Source: Vombatus ursinus
Lineage: Eukaryota; Chordata; Mammalia; Diprotodontia; Vombatidae
Reading direction: 5' to 3'
Length of the DNA stretch: 64,000 bases
NCBI RefSeq assembly: GCF_900497805.2
Contig: NW_020954556.1
Location: 60,117,375 to 60,181,374 of the forward strand
This document shows, in pieces, positions 10,236 through 19,345 of this stretch (positions are counted from its first letter, which is position 1; the number at the start of each line of letters is the position of its first letter). The notes beneath the pieces were generated by a model. The model made no database searches, was not told where the DNA came from, and was given only the letters and a program-made list of their open reading frames with translations. The translations under genes and the position numbers were made by a program.

Positions 10236-10630
10236 CTTTTAGACAGAACATTAATGTGCTACACTTGCCTCCTCTCTATCTCAATTAGCACAAGATTCCT
10301 TATTTCTGTCTTGGGTTGTTGCCTTAGGTAGAGGGTATGAAATGGATGGAGCCACAGCTGAACTCTGCTAAGTGTCATTGATCAAGGATGCAAGCCCCTT
10401 CTTCCTTACTGATGTAGTATTATGGAGTGGGAGAGTCGGTAGACGGAGTTGGAGAGGTTCCGGGTGGAGGATGCTAGTTGGTTTTAAGGATCTACATTCT
10501 AGCTGTATCAAGAACTCATTGACGTGACATCAATATTACTTGTCATCCACATAGGATTCCTTGGAGAATTAGCTTCTGGTTGTGAAGGAAGGTGACTACC
10601 CCTAACCTTGAAGGGGCTCTGAACTTGAGA
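10236..10630. other. No gene or clear repeat recognised
   Basis: Mixed sequence between CR1 and a GATA tract; nothing I can support. Confidence 0.4.
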
Positions 10631-10637
10631 TCCCTTA

Positions 10638-10683
10638 ACTTAGATAGATAGATAGATAAATAGATAGATAGATAGAGATCTAG

Positions 10684-10728
<45 letters not shown>

Positions 10729-10735
10729 TGTGTTT
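10638..10735. repeat. (GATA)n and (GT)n microsatellites
   Basis: GATA units at about 10640-10676 followed by a near-perfect GT run at 10685-10735. Confidence 0.95.
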
Positions 10736-10744
10736 GGGCCACTA

Positions 10745-10874
10745 TCTGCTACTTTTCCTTTATGTTTCTAAGTTGTTTTGTTTTATTCTGTTCTTTTGGT
10801 AAACCTATGATTCTTAAGTTGTCTCTATGAATCCTGTCTTCAAGATTTGTATGTTAAAGAAAGAAAGAAGAAAG
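10745..10874 (-). mobile_element. LINE-1 ORF1 fragment, near-duplicate of 8191-8315
   Basis: Minus strand encodes RIHRDNLRIIGLPKEQ. By eye it agrees with 8191-8315 over almost its whole length, differing by a few substitutions and one 5-base length difference, and both stop at the same AAAGAAAGAAAGAAGAAAG. Bounded by GT and CA/AT simple sequence. Confidence 0.7.
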
Positions 10875-10989
10875 AGACTCACACACAAATATACACACAT
10901 ACACAGATACGTGTATGTATACATTATATATACATAAATATAGATATATAGCTACATGTATGTTTGTATATATATTTCTGTATATATAC

Positions 10990-11145
10990 ATATAAATTGA
11001 TAAATGTATTTCAATATAATTGATTTCCTTTGCAATGCTATGCTATGTATCTTATTTTATGCATTTAAAAACATTATTCTGAGGCATTCATGGACTTCAT
11101 TAGACTGTCAAAGCAGTCCATAGTACCAAAGAAAACCAGTTAGGA
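10990..11145. mobile_element. Old non-autonomous element, copy 2 of 2
   Basis: ATGCATTTAAAAACATTATT, TCATGGACTTCATTAGACTG and TCAAAGCAGTCCATAGTACC match in order the copy at 5.34-5.49 kb. Probable hAT-type MITE remnant; termini not preserved. Confidence 0.4.
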
Positions 11146-11299
11146 CATGAGATCTCTAGACACACCTCGGACAGTAAGGACGTCAACATGGAGAGTTCTG
11201 CTCCTCTGTTTTCCTGCTAATTCTTTCTCATTGTCCTTGGAATCTCAGCATCAACATCTCAACAACTGCCTGGTCACCAGGCTTTTCTGCACCCTAGAC

Positions 11300-12050
11300 T
11301 ATCAATTGCTACAATAGAATAAACAATATGCATTTTTAAAACTGGGTAAATGCTTATTTAGTTTCCACAATTGGCTATGAAGGCACTGAAGGAGCTGTTG
11401 TAGTCTATTAAGTAAATAACTATAAATAACACACTATAAAATTCTTTAAATATGCCTTATCACCCTCCGCTGTGAAGCTTGGAAGTAGCTGTTATAGTTG
11501 GGTAAATTATACGTGTTTTTTAAAACTGTCCAAAATACATATTTACACATACTTATGGCTGTACACAAAATAGTAACCATGGTAACCAGAGAAACACAAA
11601 AAACCTTATTAAGCATTCTTTGGAGTATTTTTAGTAGTTTAGTCATTATGAGAAGATGAGGAGGCCGTGCAAATGCCAGGGGAAAAAAAATGGAAAAAGG
11701 AAAACTCGCTGATGGGAACAAAAGGCCTGGTCTGCCTTTGCACCTGGATGTGTTTAAAATAACCCAAGTGCCTTCTCTCCACAAAGGCACAGTTGTATAG
11801 GGGAAGAGGCAATTGTTCTGCCCCGAGATGTGGCCTCTAAAAGGGGAAAGCAGGTTAGGTTCCTTCAAGATGTTTTAGCCAATCGATTTTTTGAATTGTT
11901 CTCTTCAGAGAACAAGGATAGACTTCCAGACAAAGCATTTCAGATGGGAGTTGGAAGGATGACTAGAAGAACCAAGGGCCGACGGACAAGTATTGTTGGA
12001 TCTTCCTCCTTCCCTTTGGCTGTGCCTTTTCCCTAGTCATACCTACTAGC
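11300..12050. other. Repeat-free island with palindromic X-box-like site, candidate enhancer
   Basis: No repeat family recognised over 750 bp. At 11573-11586 GTAACCATGGTAAC fits both half-sites of the RFX X-box (GTNRCC, spacer, RGYAAC). A minus-strand open frame of 140 codons covers part of it but shows no domain and has unremarkable composition, so I do not call a gene. Also contains AT-rich TATAAATAAC and TTTAAATATG words. Confidence 0.4.
11573..11586. promoter_or_regulatory. X-box-like RFX site
   Basis: Two half-sites, GTAACC and GGTAAC, separated by AT. Fits the published RFX X-box pattern at every constrained position. A single 14-bp match can occur by chance, so binding is unproven. 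Confidence 0.4.
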
Positions 12051-12084
12051 GTGAAAGTTCTGCTTAGCTTCTGTCCCAGGACAC

Positions 12085-12830
12085 TGTGGGACTGATCACC
12101 AAAAGTACCTGACTGCCCATTGTCTAGAGAAGTGATTCAACCATTTAGACAGGAGTTCATAATTTAGGTTGAAAGGTTTATAAGGTTCATTTGACATATG
12201 AGAGCCAAATAAAGTTGGGGTAATCTTAGGCTGCAGGAAGGAGAGTGCCGAGATTGAGTGTCCAGAAGAATGAAAAGTGTGGTCTTCATGTATTATTTTT
12301 CCCAGATAGACCACATTAGGCATACTGTGCTTGTATTGGGACATTACATTTCAGGCTAGTGAGAGGAATGATTATTTCACTCTTATGTGAATAATCAATT
12401 TTTGAATTATGACCAAGATTTTTTTCAGAAGCCAGTGGGTTGTTAAGTCTCTGAAAGTCATCGTTAATGGATAGGATTACCCAAATCCCTGGGGTACAGG
12501 ACTGCAATCTTGGGTAAGAGACCCCACCCAACTAGAGACCTTACAAAGAATTTAATCTATGGTGAATCCCAGCCCATTGTGTTTCACTCAGCCAGGTCTG
12601 AAAAGGGATGCACCCTCTTTTGTCTAGATTGCCCTACACAGGAGTAGTCTGGATAAGAGATAAGTCTCTTAGTCCAAAACTAAGTGATCAGAGGCATGTC
12701 CCCCAGCCCCTCATTAGAATAAACCCATCTCTCATTACAATATTCATTCTTCTCATTACTTCAGAGTCAATTGCCACCCTCAGGAACACCCACTCTTCCA
12801 AGGAATGTAAGTATTGAGTGGATTCCATGA
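12085..12830 (+). mobile_element. Possible solo LTR of an old endogenous retrovirus
   Basis: A block without SINE or LINE landmarks starts near TGTGGGACTGATCA. It carries an AATAAA signal at about 12718 followed by a short pyrimidine-rich stretch with CATCTCTCATTAC, as LTR R/U5 segments do. No internal retroviral genes are adjacent and no matching partner LTR was found in the window. Family and exact ends are not assignable; it could equally be unique sequence. Confidence 0.25.
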
Positions 12831-13016
12831 GGGGTCTTTGGCATTCAAGGGTACCACTGACTCCTTTTGTTAATTATTGTTAGCATGATTAATAAAATAA
12901 TAAATTACCCAGAAATTATGTCTTTCAAATTTTTTTGTACACCACAGTTGTCATAGGGAAGTTGCAGAAATTCCAGATAAGATCAACCAAGATGATAGAG
13001 GACCTGAAAATAGCTA

Positions 13017-13130
13017 ATCAACAAGCATTTATTAAGCTCCTACTATGTACCAGGCCCTGTGTTAACCCTGGAGATTAAAGAAAAAACATAGAATAGTCTC
13101 TGCCCTTAAGATGCTTACATTCTATTGGTT
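13017..13130 (+). mobile_element. TTATTAAGC-family repeat, 5' part
   Basis: CAACAAGCATTTATTAAGCT, CCTACTATGTACCAGGCCCT, then AGTCTCTGCCCTTAAGATGC and TTACATTCTATTGG. What follows to 13.4 kb may be its diverged continuation. Confidence 0.65.
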
Positions 13131-13469
13131 AAAAAAATACATGCACGTAAATATATACAATATAAATATGTATAAACTGTATATGAAAGAAATACAAGGA
13201 AATTTGGAGGGAGTAAAGGGACTAGCCACTGAGAAGTTCAAGAAAGGTCTAATGAAGGATGTGACAGGACCTGAGAATGTGTACTACCTGGGAGAAAAGA
13301 ACACTTAAGTAGGGAGTGTTAGTGACTTCAGGTGTTTAATGGACTTTCATGTGGAGGAGGGCTTAGGTAGCCTCTAGTAGGAGCCAGAAGGCAGAACTGG
13401 AAGTAGTGGGTGGACATTGAAGAAAGGTAAATTTAGGGTTGATGTTAAGGGAAAACAACCCAACAAACA
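13131..13469. other. Weakly repetitive sequence, no gene
   Basis: Possible diverged body of the preceding repeat (GGAGGGAGTAAAGGGACTAG, GGAGCCAGAAGGCAGAACTG). A 65-codon open frame here has no recognisable motif. Confidence 0.35.
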
Positions 13470-14930
13470 AAAACAACTTTTTAAAGATTTGAGTTATCTA
13501 AAAGAATTATCTAACCAACTCAGGAGTTAGTGAGTAACAGAAATAGGTATAGACCAACATTTTAAACCATGTAGAAAGATAAGATCAAAAGGTGTATGTG
13601 GCTTAGACATGAAGGGTAATACCACAAACAAATTAAGGGAGAAAGGAATAGTTTTCCTGTCAGACTATGGATAAGGGAAGAATTTATGACCAAAAGAGAT
13701 AGAGGGCATTACTAGATGTAAAATGGATAATTTTGATTATAGTAAATTTTAAAAGTATTACACAAATAAAACCAATACAACCAAGATTTAAAGGAAAGCA
13801 GAAAGCTGGGGGAAATTTTTACAGCAAGTGTCTCTGATAAAGGCCTCATTTCTCAAATATACAAAGAATTGAATTAAATTTATAAGAATACAAGTCATTC
13901 CCCAATTGATAAATGGTCAAATGATGTGAACAGGCAGTTTTTGAATGAAGAAATCAAAGCTATCTATAATCACATAAAAGTGTACTAAATTACTATTGAT
14001 TGGAAAAATGCAAATTAAAACAACTCTGAGGCACCATCTCATACCTATTTAATAAGGCTAATATGACAAAAAAAGGAAAATGATAAATGTTGGAGGGGTT
14101 GTGGGAAAATTGGGACAATTGTGCACTATTGGTGAATTTGTAAACTGGTCCAACCACTCTGGAGAGCAATTTAAAATTATACCCAAAGAGCTATAAAACT
14201 TTGCATACTCTTTGATCCAGCAGTATCACTACTAGGTCTGTATCCCAAAAAGACTTTTTAAAAGGAAAAAGGACCTATTTGTACAAAAATATTTATATCT
14301 ATCACTCTATCTTTTTATGGTGGCAAACAACTGGACAGTGAGGGAATGCCCATCAAGTGGGGAATGGCTAAACAAGTTGTTGTATATGATTGTAATGGAA
14401 TACTACTACTGTGCTATAAGAAATAAGCAGGTGGATTTCACAAAAGCCTGGAAAGACTTAGATGAACTGATGCAAAATGAAGTGAACAGAACAAGGAAAA
14501 CATTGTACATAGTAACAGCAATATTGTATGATGATCAACTGTGAATAACTTAATTCTTCTCAGCAATCCCATGATCCAGACAATTCCAAAGGACTCATGA
14601 TAAAAATGCTATTCACCTCCAGAAAAAGAACTGATGGAGTCTGAATGGAGATCAAGGCACACTATTTTTCACTTTTTTTCTTTTTTTTTTTGTTTTTTGT
14701 TTTTTTTTGTCTGTGTTTTCTTTCACAACATGGCTAATATGGAAATATATTTTGCAGGATTTCAGATGTAAAACCTGTATCAAATGACTTACTGTCGACA
14801 GGGAGGGGGTAAAGGAAGGAGAGAGGAGGGAGAGAATTTAGAACTCAAATTTTTAAAAAGAGAATGTTGAAAATTGCTTTTACATATGAAGGGGAAGATG
14901 AAATATTATTCAAATAAAGTTTTTAAAAGT
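13470..14930 (+). mobile_element. LINE-1, 5'-truncated, 3' end of ORF2 plus 3' UTR
   Basis: The order follows the L1 3' end: a TTACAGCAAGTGTCTCTGAT phrase, TTGATAAATGGTCAAATGAT, ATGCAAATTAAAACAACTCT, CACTATTGGTGAATTTGTAA, and GGTGGCAAACAACTGGACAG. A 75-codon frame at 14317-14544 encodes WTVRECPSSGEWLNK and the conserved end of ORF2. The 3' UTR has a pyrimidine run (14.66-14.71 kb), the G/A-rich stretch GGGAGGGGGTAAAGGAAGG and a short A-rich end. Marsupial L1 character is from memory. Confidence 0.8.
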
Positions 14931-14999
14931 CTTAGTTCTGCCCAACTGCCCCTGGACAGGTAACCTAAACATCATGAGTCTCAGTTTCTCATCTGTAAT

Positions 15000-15255
15000 A
15001 ACAAAAATAACTAGCATTCATGTAGCACTTTCATGTTTGCAAAGCACTTCATATATATTATCTCATTTGACCCTTACAACAACCCTGCAAGGTAGGTGTT
15101 ATTATCATCCTCATTTTACAGTTGAGGAAACTGAGGCAAATAGAAATTAAATGACTTGCTCGGGGTAATACAGCTAATAACATCTAAAGGACAGATTTGA
15201 AATCAGGTCTTCCTGCTCCAGGCCCTTTACTCTATCCACTCCACCACCTAGCTGT
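15000..15255 (-). mobile_element. MIR-group SINE, reverse orientation
   Basis: TAGCATTCATGTAGCACTTT, GTTTGCAAAGCACTTCATAT, CTCATTTTACAGTTGAGGAA, ACTGAGGCAAATAG, GACTTGCTCGGGGTAATACA, TCAGGTCTTCCTGCTCC, CACCACCTAGCTG. Near full length. Confidence 0.8.
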
Positions 15256-15299
15256 TATATGTAAAATCAGTTGACATGTGAGGGACCTTGCAGTCCCAA

Positions 15300-15392
15300 A
15301 TCCACGATCCTATGAAAGAGCCCAGAATGTGGTGACAGACAGACAGCCCAGATTTGAATTCTGAATTCCAGCTCTGTTTTTTTCTATTTCTT
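15300..15392 (+). mobile_element. MIR SINE, left part, split by the HAL1-like element
   Basis: MIR head and box (AAAGAGCCCAGAATGTGGTG … AATTCCAGCTCTG). The rest of the same MIR continues at 18275, so the HAL1-like element landed inside it. The last 11 bases are the left target duplication. Confidence 0.65.
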
Positions 15393-15399
15393 AATAAAT

Positions 15400-16020
15400 T
15401 AATTTATTTATTTTTAATTTTCAACATTTACTTCCACAAAATTTTGAATTCCAAATTTTCACCCCATCTCACCCTCCCCCCACCCCAACATGGCATGCAT
15501 TCTAAATACGCCTTCTCCTAGTCTACCTTCCCTTCTATCTCTCCCCCCCTTCTCTTATCCCCTTCCCCTTCTATTTCTCTTATCCCCTTCCCCTTCTATT
15601 TTCCTGTAGGGTAGGATAGATTTCTGTACCCCATTTCCTGTATTTCTTATTTTCCAGTTGCATGTGAAAACATTTTTTTAAACATGTGTTTTTAAAACTT
15701 TGGGTTCCAAATTTTCTCTCTTCCTCCCTCCCCACACGCCCTCATTGAAAAGGCAAGCAATTCAATATAGGTTATATATGTACAGTTATGCAAAACACCT
15801 CCATAGTAGACATGCTGTGAAAAACTAACTCTATTTCCCTTAATCCCATCCTGCCCCCCCATTCACTCTACTCTCTCCCTGACCCTGTCCCTCCTCAGAA
15901 GTATTTGCTTCTGATTATCCCCTTTCCCAATCTGCCCTCCTCTCTATCATCCCCCTACTCTCTTGTCCCCTCCCCCCATTTTCCTGTAGAGTAAGACAGA
16001 TTTCCATACCCAATTGAATG
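15400..16020 (-). repeat. Duplicated L1-type 3' tail within the HAL1-like element
   Basis: Two L1-like tail modules lie in tandem. On the plus strand, TTTTCCTGTAG followed by GGTAGGATAGATTTCTGTAC (15597-15630) repeats as AGTAAGACAGATTTCCATAC (15980-16013). Each is followed toward the element 3' end by a CCAAATTTTC tail signature (near 15450 and 15710). A 24-bp sub-duplication of CTTATCCCCTTCCCCTTCTA type lies at 15550-15600. Confidence 0.55.
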
Positions 16021-16418
16021 TGTATGTTATTCCCTCCTTAAGCCAAATCCTATGAGAATAAGATTCACTCATTCCCTCTCACCTTCCCCTGTTTCCCCTC
16101 CACTGTGAGAGCCTTTTCTTTTCTGTTTTTTTGTGAGATAATTTACCCTGTTCTACCTTTCCCATTCTCCTTCTCCTAGTATAATCCTCTCTCACCCCTT
16201 AATTTTATTCTCCAGATATGACCCCTTCATCTTCAACTCACCCTGTGCCCTCTATCTATCAATCTATCTGTATACATACATACATATAATTTTTTTCCCT
16301 CCAACTACTCTAATACTGACAAAGGTCTCATGAGTTACAAATATCATCTTTCCATGAAGGAATGTAAATAGTTCAACCTTAATAAGTCTCTTATGATTTC
16401 TCTTTCCTGTTTGCCTCT

Positions 16419-17483
16419 TCATGTTCCACTTGAACCTTGTATTTGAAAGTCAAATTTTCTATTCAACTCTGGTCTTTTCATCAAGAATACTTGAAAGTCC
16501 TCTCTTTCACTGAATGACCATTTTTTCCCCTGAAGGATTATACTCAGTTTTGCTGGGTAGGTGATTCTTGATTGTAATCCTATCTCCTTGGCCCTCCAGA
16601 ATATTATATTCCATGCCCTATGGTCCCTTAATGTAGAAGCTGCTAAATCTTGTGTAATCCTGATTGTGTTTCCACAATACTTGAATTGTTTCTTTCTGCC
16701 TGCTTGTAATATTTTCTCCTAGACCTGGGAACTCTGGAATTTGGCTACAATATAGGAGTTTTCCTTTGGATCTCTTTCAGGAGGAGATTGGTAGATTCTT
16801 TCAATTTCTATGTTGCCCTCTAGTTCTAAAATATCAGGGCAGTTTTCCTTGATCATTTCTTGAAAGATGATGTCTAGGCTCTTTTTTTGATCATGGTTTT
16901 CAGATAGTCCAATAATTTTTTAAATTTTCTCTCCTGTATCTATTTTACAGGTCAGTTGCTTTTCCAATGAGATATTTCACATTGTTTTCTAATTTTTCAT
17001 TCTTTTGGATTTGTTTTACAGTGTCTTGATTTCTCATAAAGTCACTAGCTTCCAATTGCTCTATTCTAATTTTTAAGGAAGTATTTTCTTCAGTAATCTT
17101 TTACACTTCCTTTTCCATTTGGTCAATTCTGCATTTTAGGGCATTCTTCTCCTCATTGGCTTTTTGGATCCCTTTTGCCGTTTAGTTAGGCTATTTTTTA
17201 AGGTGTCATTTTCTTCAGTATTTTTCTTGGTCTCCTTTAGCAAGCTATTGACTTGTTTTTCATGATTTTCTTGCATTACTCTCAGTTTTTCCTTTACTTC
17301 TCTTACTTACTTCTCAAAATCCCTTTTGAGCTCTTCTAAGACCTGGGACTGATTTGTATTTTTCTTGGAGGCTTTGGATGTAGGAGCTTTGGCTTTGTTG
17401 TCTTTTTCTGGTTATGTGTTTTGATCTTCTTTGTCACCAAAGTAAGATAATACAGTCTGACTCTTTTTGCGCTGCTTACTCAT
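16419..17483 (-). pseudogene. LINE-1-type ORF1 (RNA-binding chaperone) of the HAL1-like element, broken
   Basis: The ATG at 17483-17481 begins MSKQRKKSQTVLSYFGDKED. About 355 codons follow: a coiled-coil segment (ENDTLKNSLTKR, EENTSLKIRIEQLEASDF), an RRM-like part (RRENLKIIGLSENHDQKKSL, NCPDILELEGNIEIERI) and the C-terminal domain (TIRITQDLAASTL, SRITYPAKLSIILQGKKWSF). The last corresponds to the RxxYPAKLS signature of L1 ORF1p. Length is normal for ORF1p, which forms trimers and binds L1 RNA. The first in-frame stop falls about 24 codons after the ATG (QNT then TAA), more stops lie in the coiled coil, and at least one frameshift follows near KRQKG, so no ORF1p is made from it. Confidence 0.8.
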
Positions 17484-18263
17484 GATCCCGACCAGTTACT
17501 TAAGTTTTAAACTATTTGTTAAGGTAAGAGTCTGCTTCCAATGTGAAGAATGTACTGCCCCAAGCTTTGGCGGTTTGTATAGCTGGTTTCAGAGGTACTT
17601 CTAGGGACCTGTAAATTTTCAGTTCTTCCAAGGTGGTATGATAAGGGGCAAGGTGTTTCCTCTTCACAGCCACAACAAGCTCCACCACTCCAGCACTCCT
17701 CCTTGCCCCAGGACCACCCCCCCCCTCAGAACTGTGACCCAGATCCAAGTATCAGTAAAGCAACAGATTCCTGCCTCAGTAATGGCAAAGAGATCCCTGC
17801 AATGCCCCTCTGATCAGCTACTCGATTCCCACTCAATCTGTGGGCCGGAAGCTCAGGAGGCAGCCGCTGCCCCAGAGGCTGAGCTCAGAACTTGCTACTG
17901 AGACCTAGCTTCTCTTTCACCGCAGACACAGACTTTTCCCACTGACCACTGCGTTCATGGGTTGAGAAGTCTGGAAACCGCCACAGCTGCCTGTGATTCA
18001 GTCCTCTGAGGCCTGCTCCAGGGTCAGTGCGACCTGTGTGCCCACGCCTAACTGTGCTCCTCTCCCAGCCCAGGATATACCTTTCTGATCAACCATCCAG
18101 GTAGTCTTGGGGTGGAAATTTGTTTCACTCTGTCTTTTTGTGGGTTCTGCTGCTTTAGAATTTGTTCAGACCCATTTGTTTTTACAGGTATTTGGAGGGG
18201 TTTGGGGGAGAGATCAAGCAAGTCACTGCTTTTACTCTGCCATCTTGGCTCTACCCCCCTTTC
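17484..18263 (-). promoter_or_regulatory. 5' UTR / internal promoter region of the HAL1-like element
   Basis: GC-richer than surroundings. Begins with GAGCCAAGATGGCAGAG, which contains the CAAGATGGC core used by YY1 to place L1 transcription starts in human L1. Whether it is active is unknown. Plus-strand open frames here (for example 17638-17901) are antisense by-products. Confidence 0.55.
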
Positions 18264-18274
18264 TTCTATTTCTT

Positions 18275-18365
18275 GGCCTTTGGGCAAATCTCTTCCCCTT
18301 GCTCTGTAAAGTTGGACTAAATGATCTCTAAACTCCCTATTAGCTCTGAAACTGTGGAATCACCA
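18275..18365 (+). mobile_element. MIR SINE, right part
   Basis: GGCCTTTGGGCAAATCTCTT, GCTCTGTAAAGTTGGACTAA, ATGATCTCTAAACTCCC and TAGCTCTGAAACTGTGGAAT continue the MIR begun at 15300. Confidence 0.7.
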
Positions 18366-18379
18366 TCCTCAGCCTAGAA

Positions 18380-18790
18380 AGGAAGATGGCACCAGCCCAA
18401 TATGAATTTGTCCAGTTTTGTTCAGATCACATCTGGGGCACTGTATCCAGCTCTGGGGACTACACTTTAGGACAAACTAGAACATTCTAAGAGTAGGGTG
18501 AGGGTGCAATGAGGAAAATTGACACCACACCACACAAATATCCTGTGGAAAAACTGAGAATATTTAGCCTAGAAAAAAATGAGGAGGCAGCACCCAGAGC
18601 TCCCTTAAAGTTGAGGAGATGGGGCAAATGGGCAAGTTTTGTTCTATTTGGCCCCCTATGCACAGAATTAGGGACAGTAGGTGGAAATTGGAGGGAGGTA
18701 ATGACTCAATATAAAGAAAAATATTGTTCATCTATTTAAGACATTTGTTATATTGAGAGATGTCTAACAACTGTTCAGACAATTAGAACT
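18380..18790 (+). mobile_element. CR1/L3-type LINE fragment
   Basis: CAGATCACATCTGGGGCACT, GTATCCAGCTCTGGGGACTA, CATTTTAAG-like spacer, AGAATATTTAGCCTAGAAAA and GTAGGTGGAAATTGGAGGG follow the order of the CR1/L3 3' region. Old and frame-broken. Confidence 0.65.
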
Positions 18791-18801
18791 TCCAAAGTGG
18801 T

Positions 18802-19033
18802 GGTTGCTGTTCACTCTTGTTGGACTCTTACTGACCCCCAAGGATCATACTGTCCATGATTTTCTTGGGAAGATACTGGAGTGGTTTGCCATTTCATTCT
18901 CCAATGAATTAAGGAAAACAGAGGTTAAGTTACTTGTCCAGGGTCACACAGCTAGTGTCTGAGGTTAGATTTGAACTCAAGTCTTCCTGACTCCATGCCC
19001 AATGCTCTATCCACTGAGTCACCTAGCTGTCTC
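18802..19033 (-). mobile_element. Mar1-type CORE-SINE, reverse orientation
   Basis: GGGAAGATACTGGAGTGGTT, TGCCATTTCATTCTCCAATG, GGTTAAGTTACTTGTCCAGG, GTCACACAGCTAGTGTCTGA, TTTGAACTCAAGTCTTCC, CACTGAGTCACCTAGCTG. Confidence 0.85.
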
Positions 19034-19034
19034 T

Positions 19035-19177
19035 CCAATATTGGAGAAATATTGGATTTAGAATCAGAACATCTGAATTCTAATCCTGCTTCTGCTAATT
19101 GCCACTGTTGTAATCTTGGGCAAGTCACTTAACCTGTCTCTGGAACTCAATTTCCTTGTCCGTAAAATGTGCTAAGT
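19035..19177 (+). mobile_element. MIR SINE
   Basis: GGATTTAGAATCAGAACATC, TAATCCTGCTTCTGCTAATT, ATCTTGGGCAAGTCACTTAA, AATTTCCTTGTCCGTAAAAT in order. Confidence 0.75.
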
Positions 19178-19179
19178 GT

Positions 19180-19345
19180 CAACTAATCAATGAGCATTTA
19201 TTAAGCACCTACTCTGTGCCAGGCACTGTACTAAGTACTGGGGATACAAAAAAGAGGCAAAAGACAGTCCCTGCCCTCAAAGAGCTTCCAGTCTAAAGGA
19301 AAAGATAACATTTAAGCAAATAAATACAAAGTAAACTATGCACGG
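19180..19345 (+). mobile_element. TTATTAAGC-family repeat, 5' part
   Basis: GCATTTATTAAGCACCTACT, CTGTGCCAGGCACTGTACTA, GGGGATACAAAAAAGAGGC, AGTCCCTGCCCTCAAAGAGC. One of the better-preserved copies. Confidence 0.75.

Larger units (their letters stand above)
15393..18263 (-). mobile_element. HAL1-like ORF1-only LINE-1 derivative, structurally complete
   Basis: The minus-strand element starts at GGGGGGTAGAGCCAAGATGG, like the L1 5' end with its YY1-type site. It has a GC-rich 5' UTR of about 775 bp, an ORF1 region (17483-16419), about 1 kb of non-coding 3' sequence and an A-rich tail. No ORF2 endonuclease or reverse transcriptase is present. TTCTATTTCTT flanks it at 15382-15392 and 18264-18274. 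Half-L1 (HAL1) elements are known in mammals, so this is best read as a marsupial HAL1 copy. A private internal deletion of a normal L1 is the alternative. Confidence 0.75.

Noticed and set aside
11446-11868. Minus-strand open frame of 140 codons
   Set aside because: No domain, signal or start context, and no conserved-looking motif. Length is possible by chance. Kept only as part of a unique island.
14317-14544. 75-codon frame beginning MVANNWTVRECPS as a possible host gene
   Set aside because: It matches the end of L1 ORF2 in sequence and context; part of the 5'-truncated L1.
17638-17901. Plus-strand open frame of 87 codons in GC-rich DNA
   Set aside because: It is antisense to the 5' UTR of the HAL1-like element, where GC content lowers stop density.
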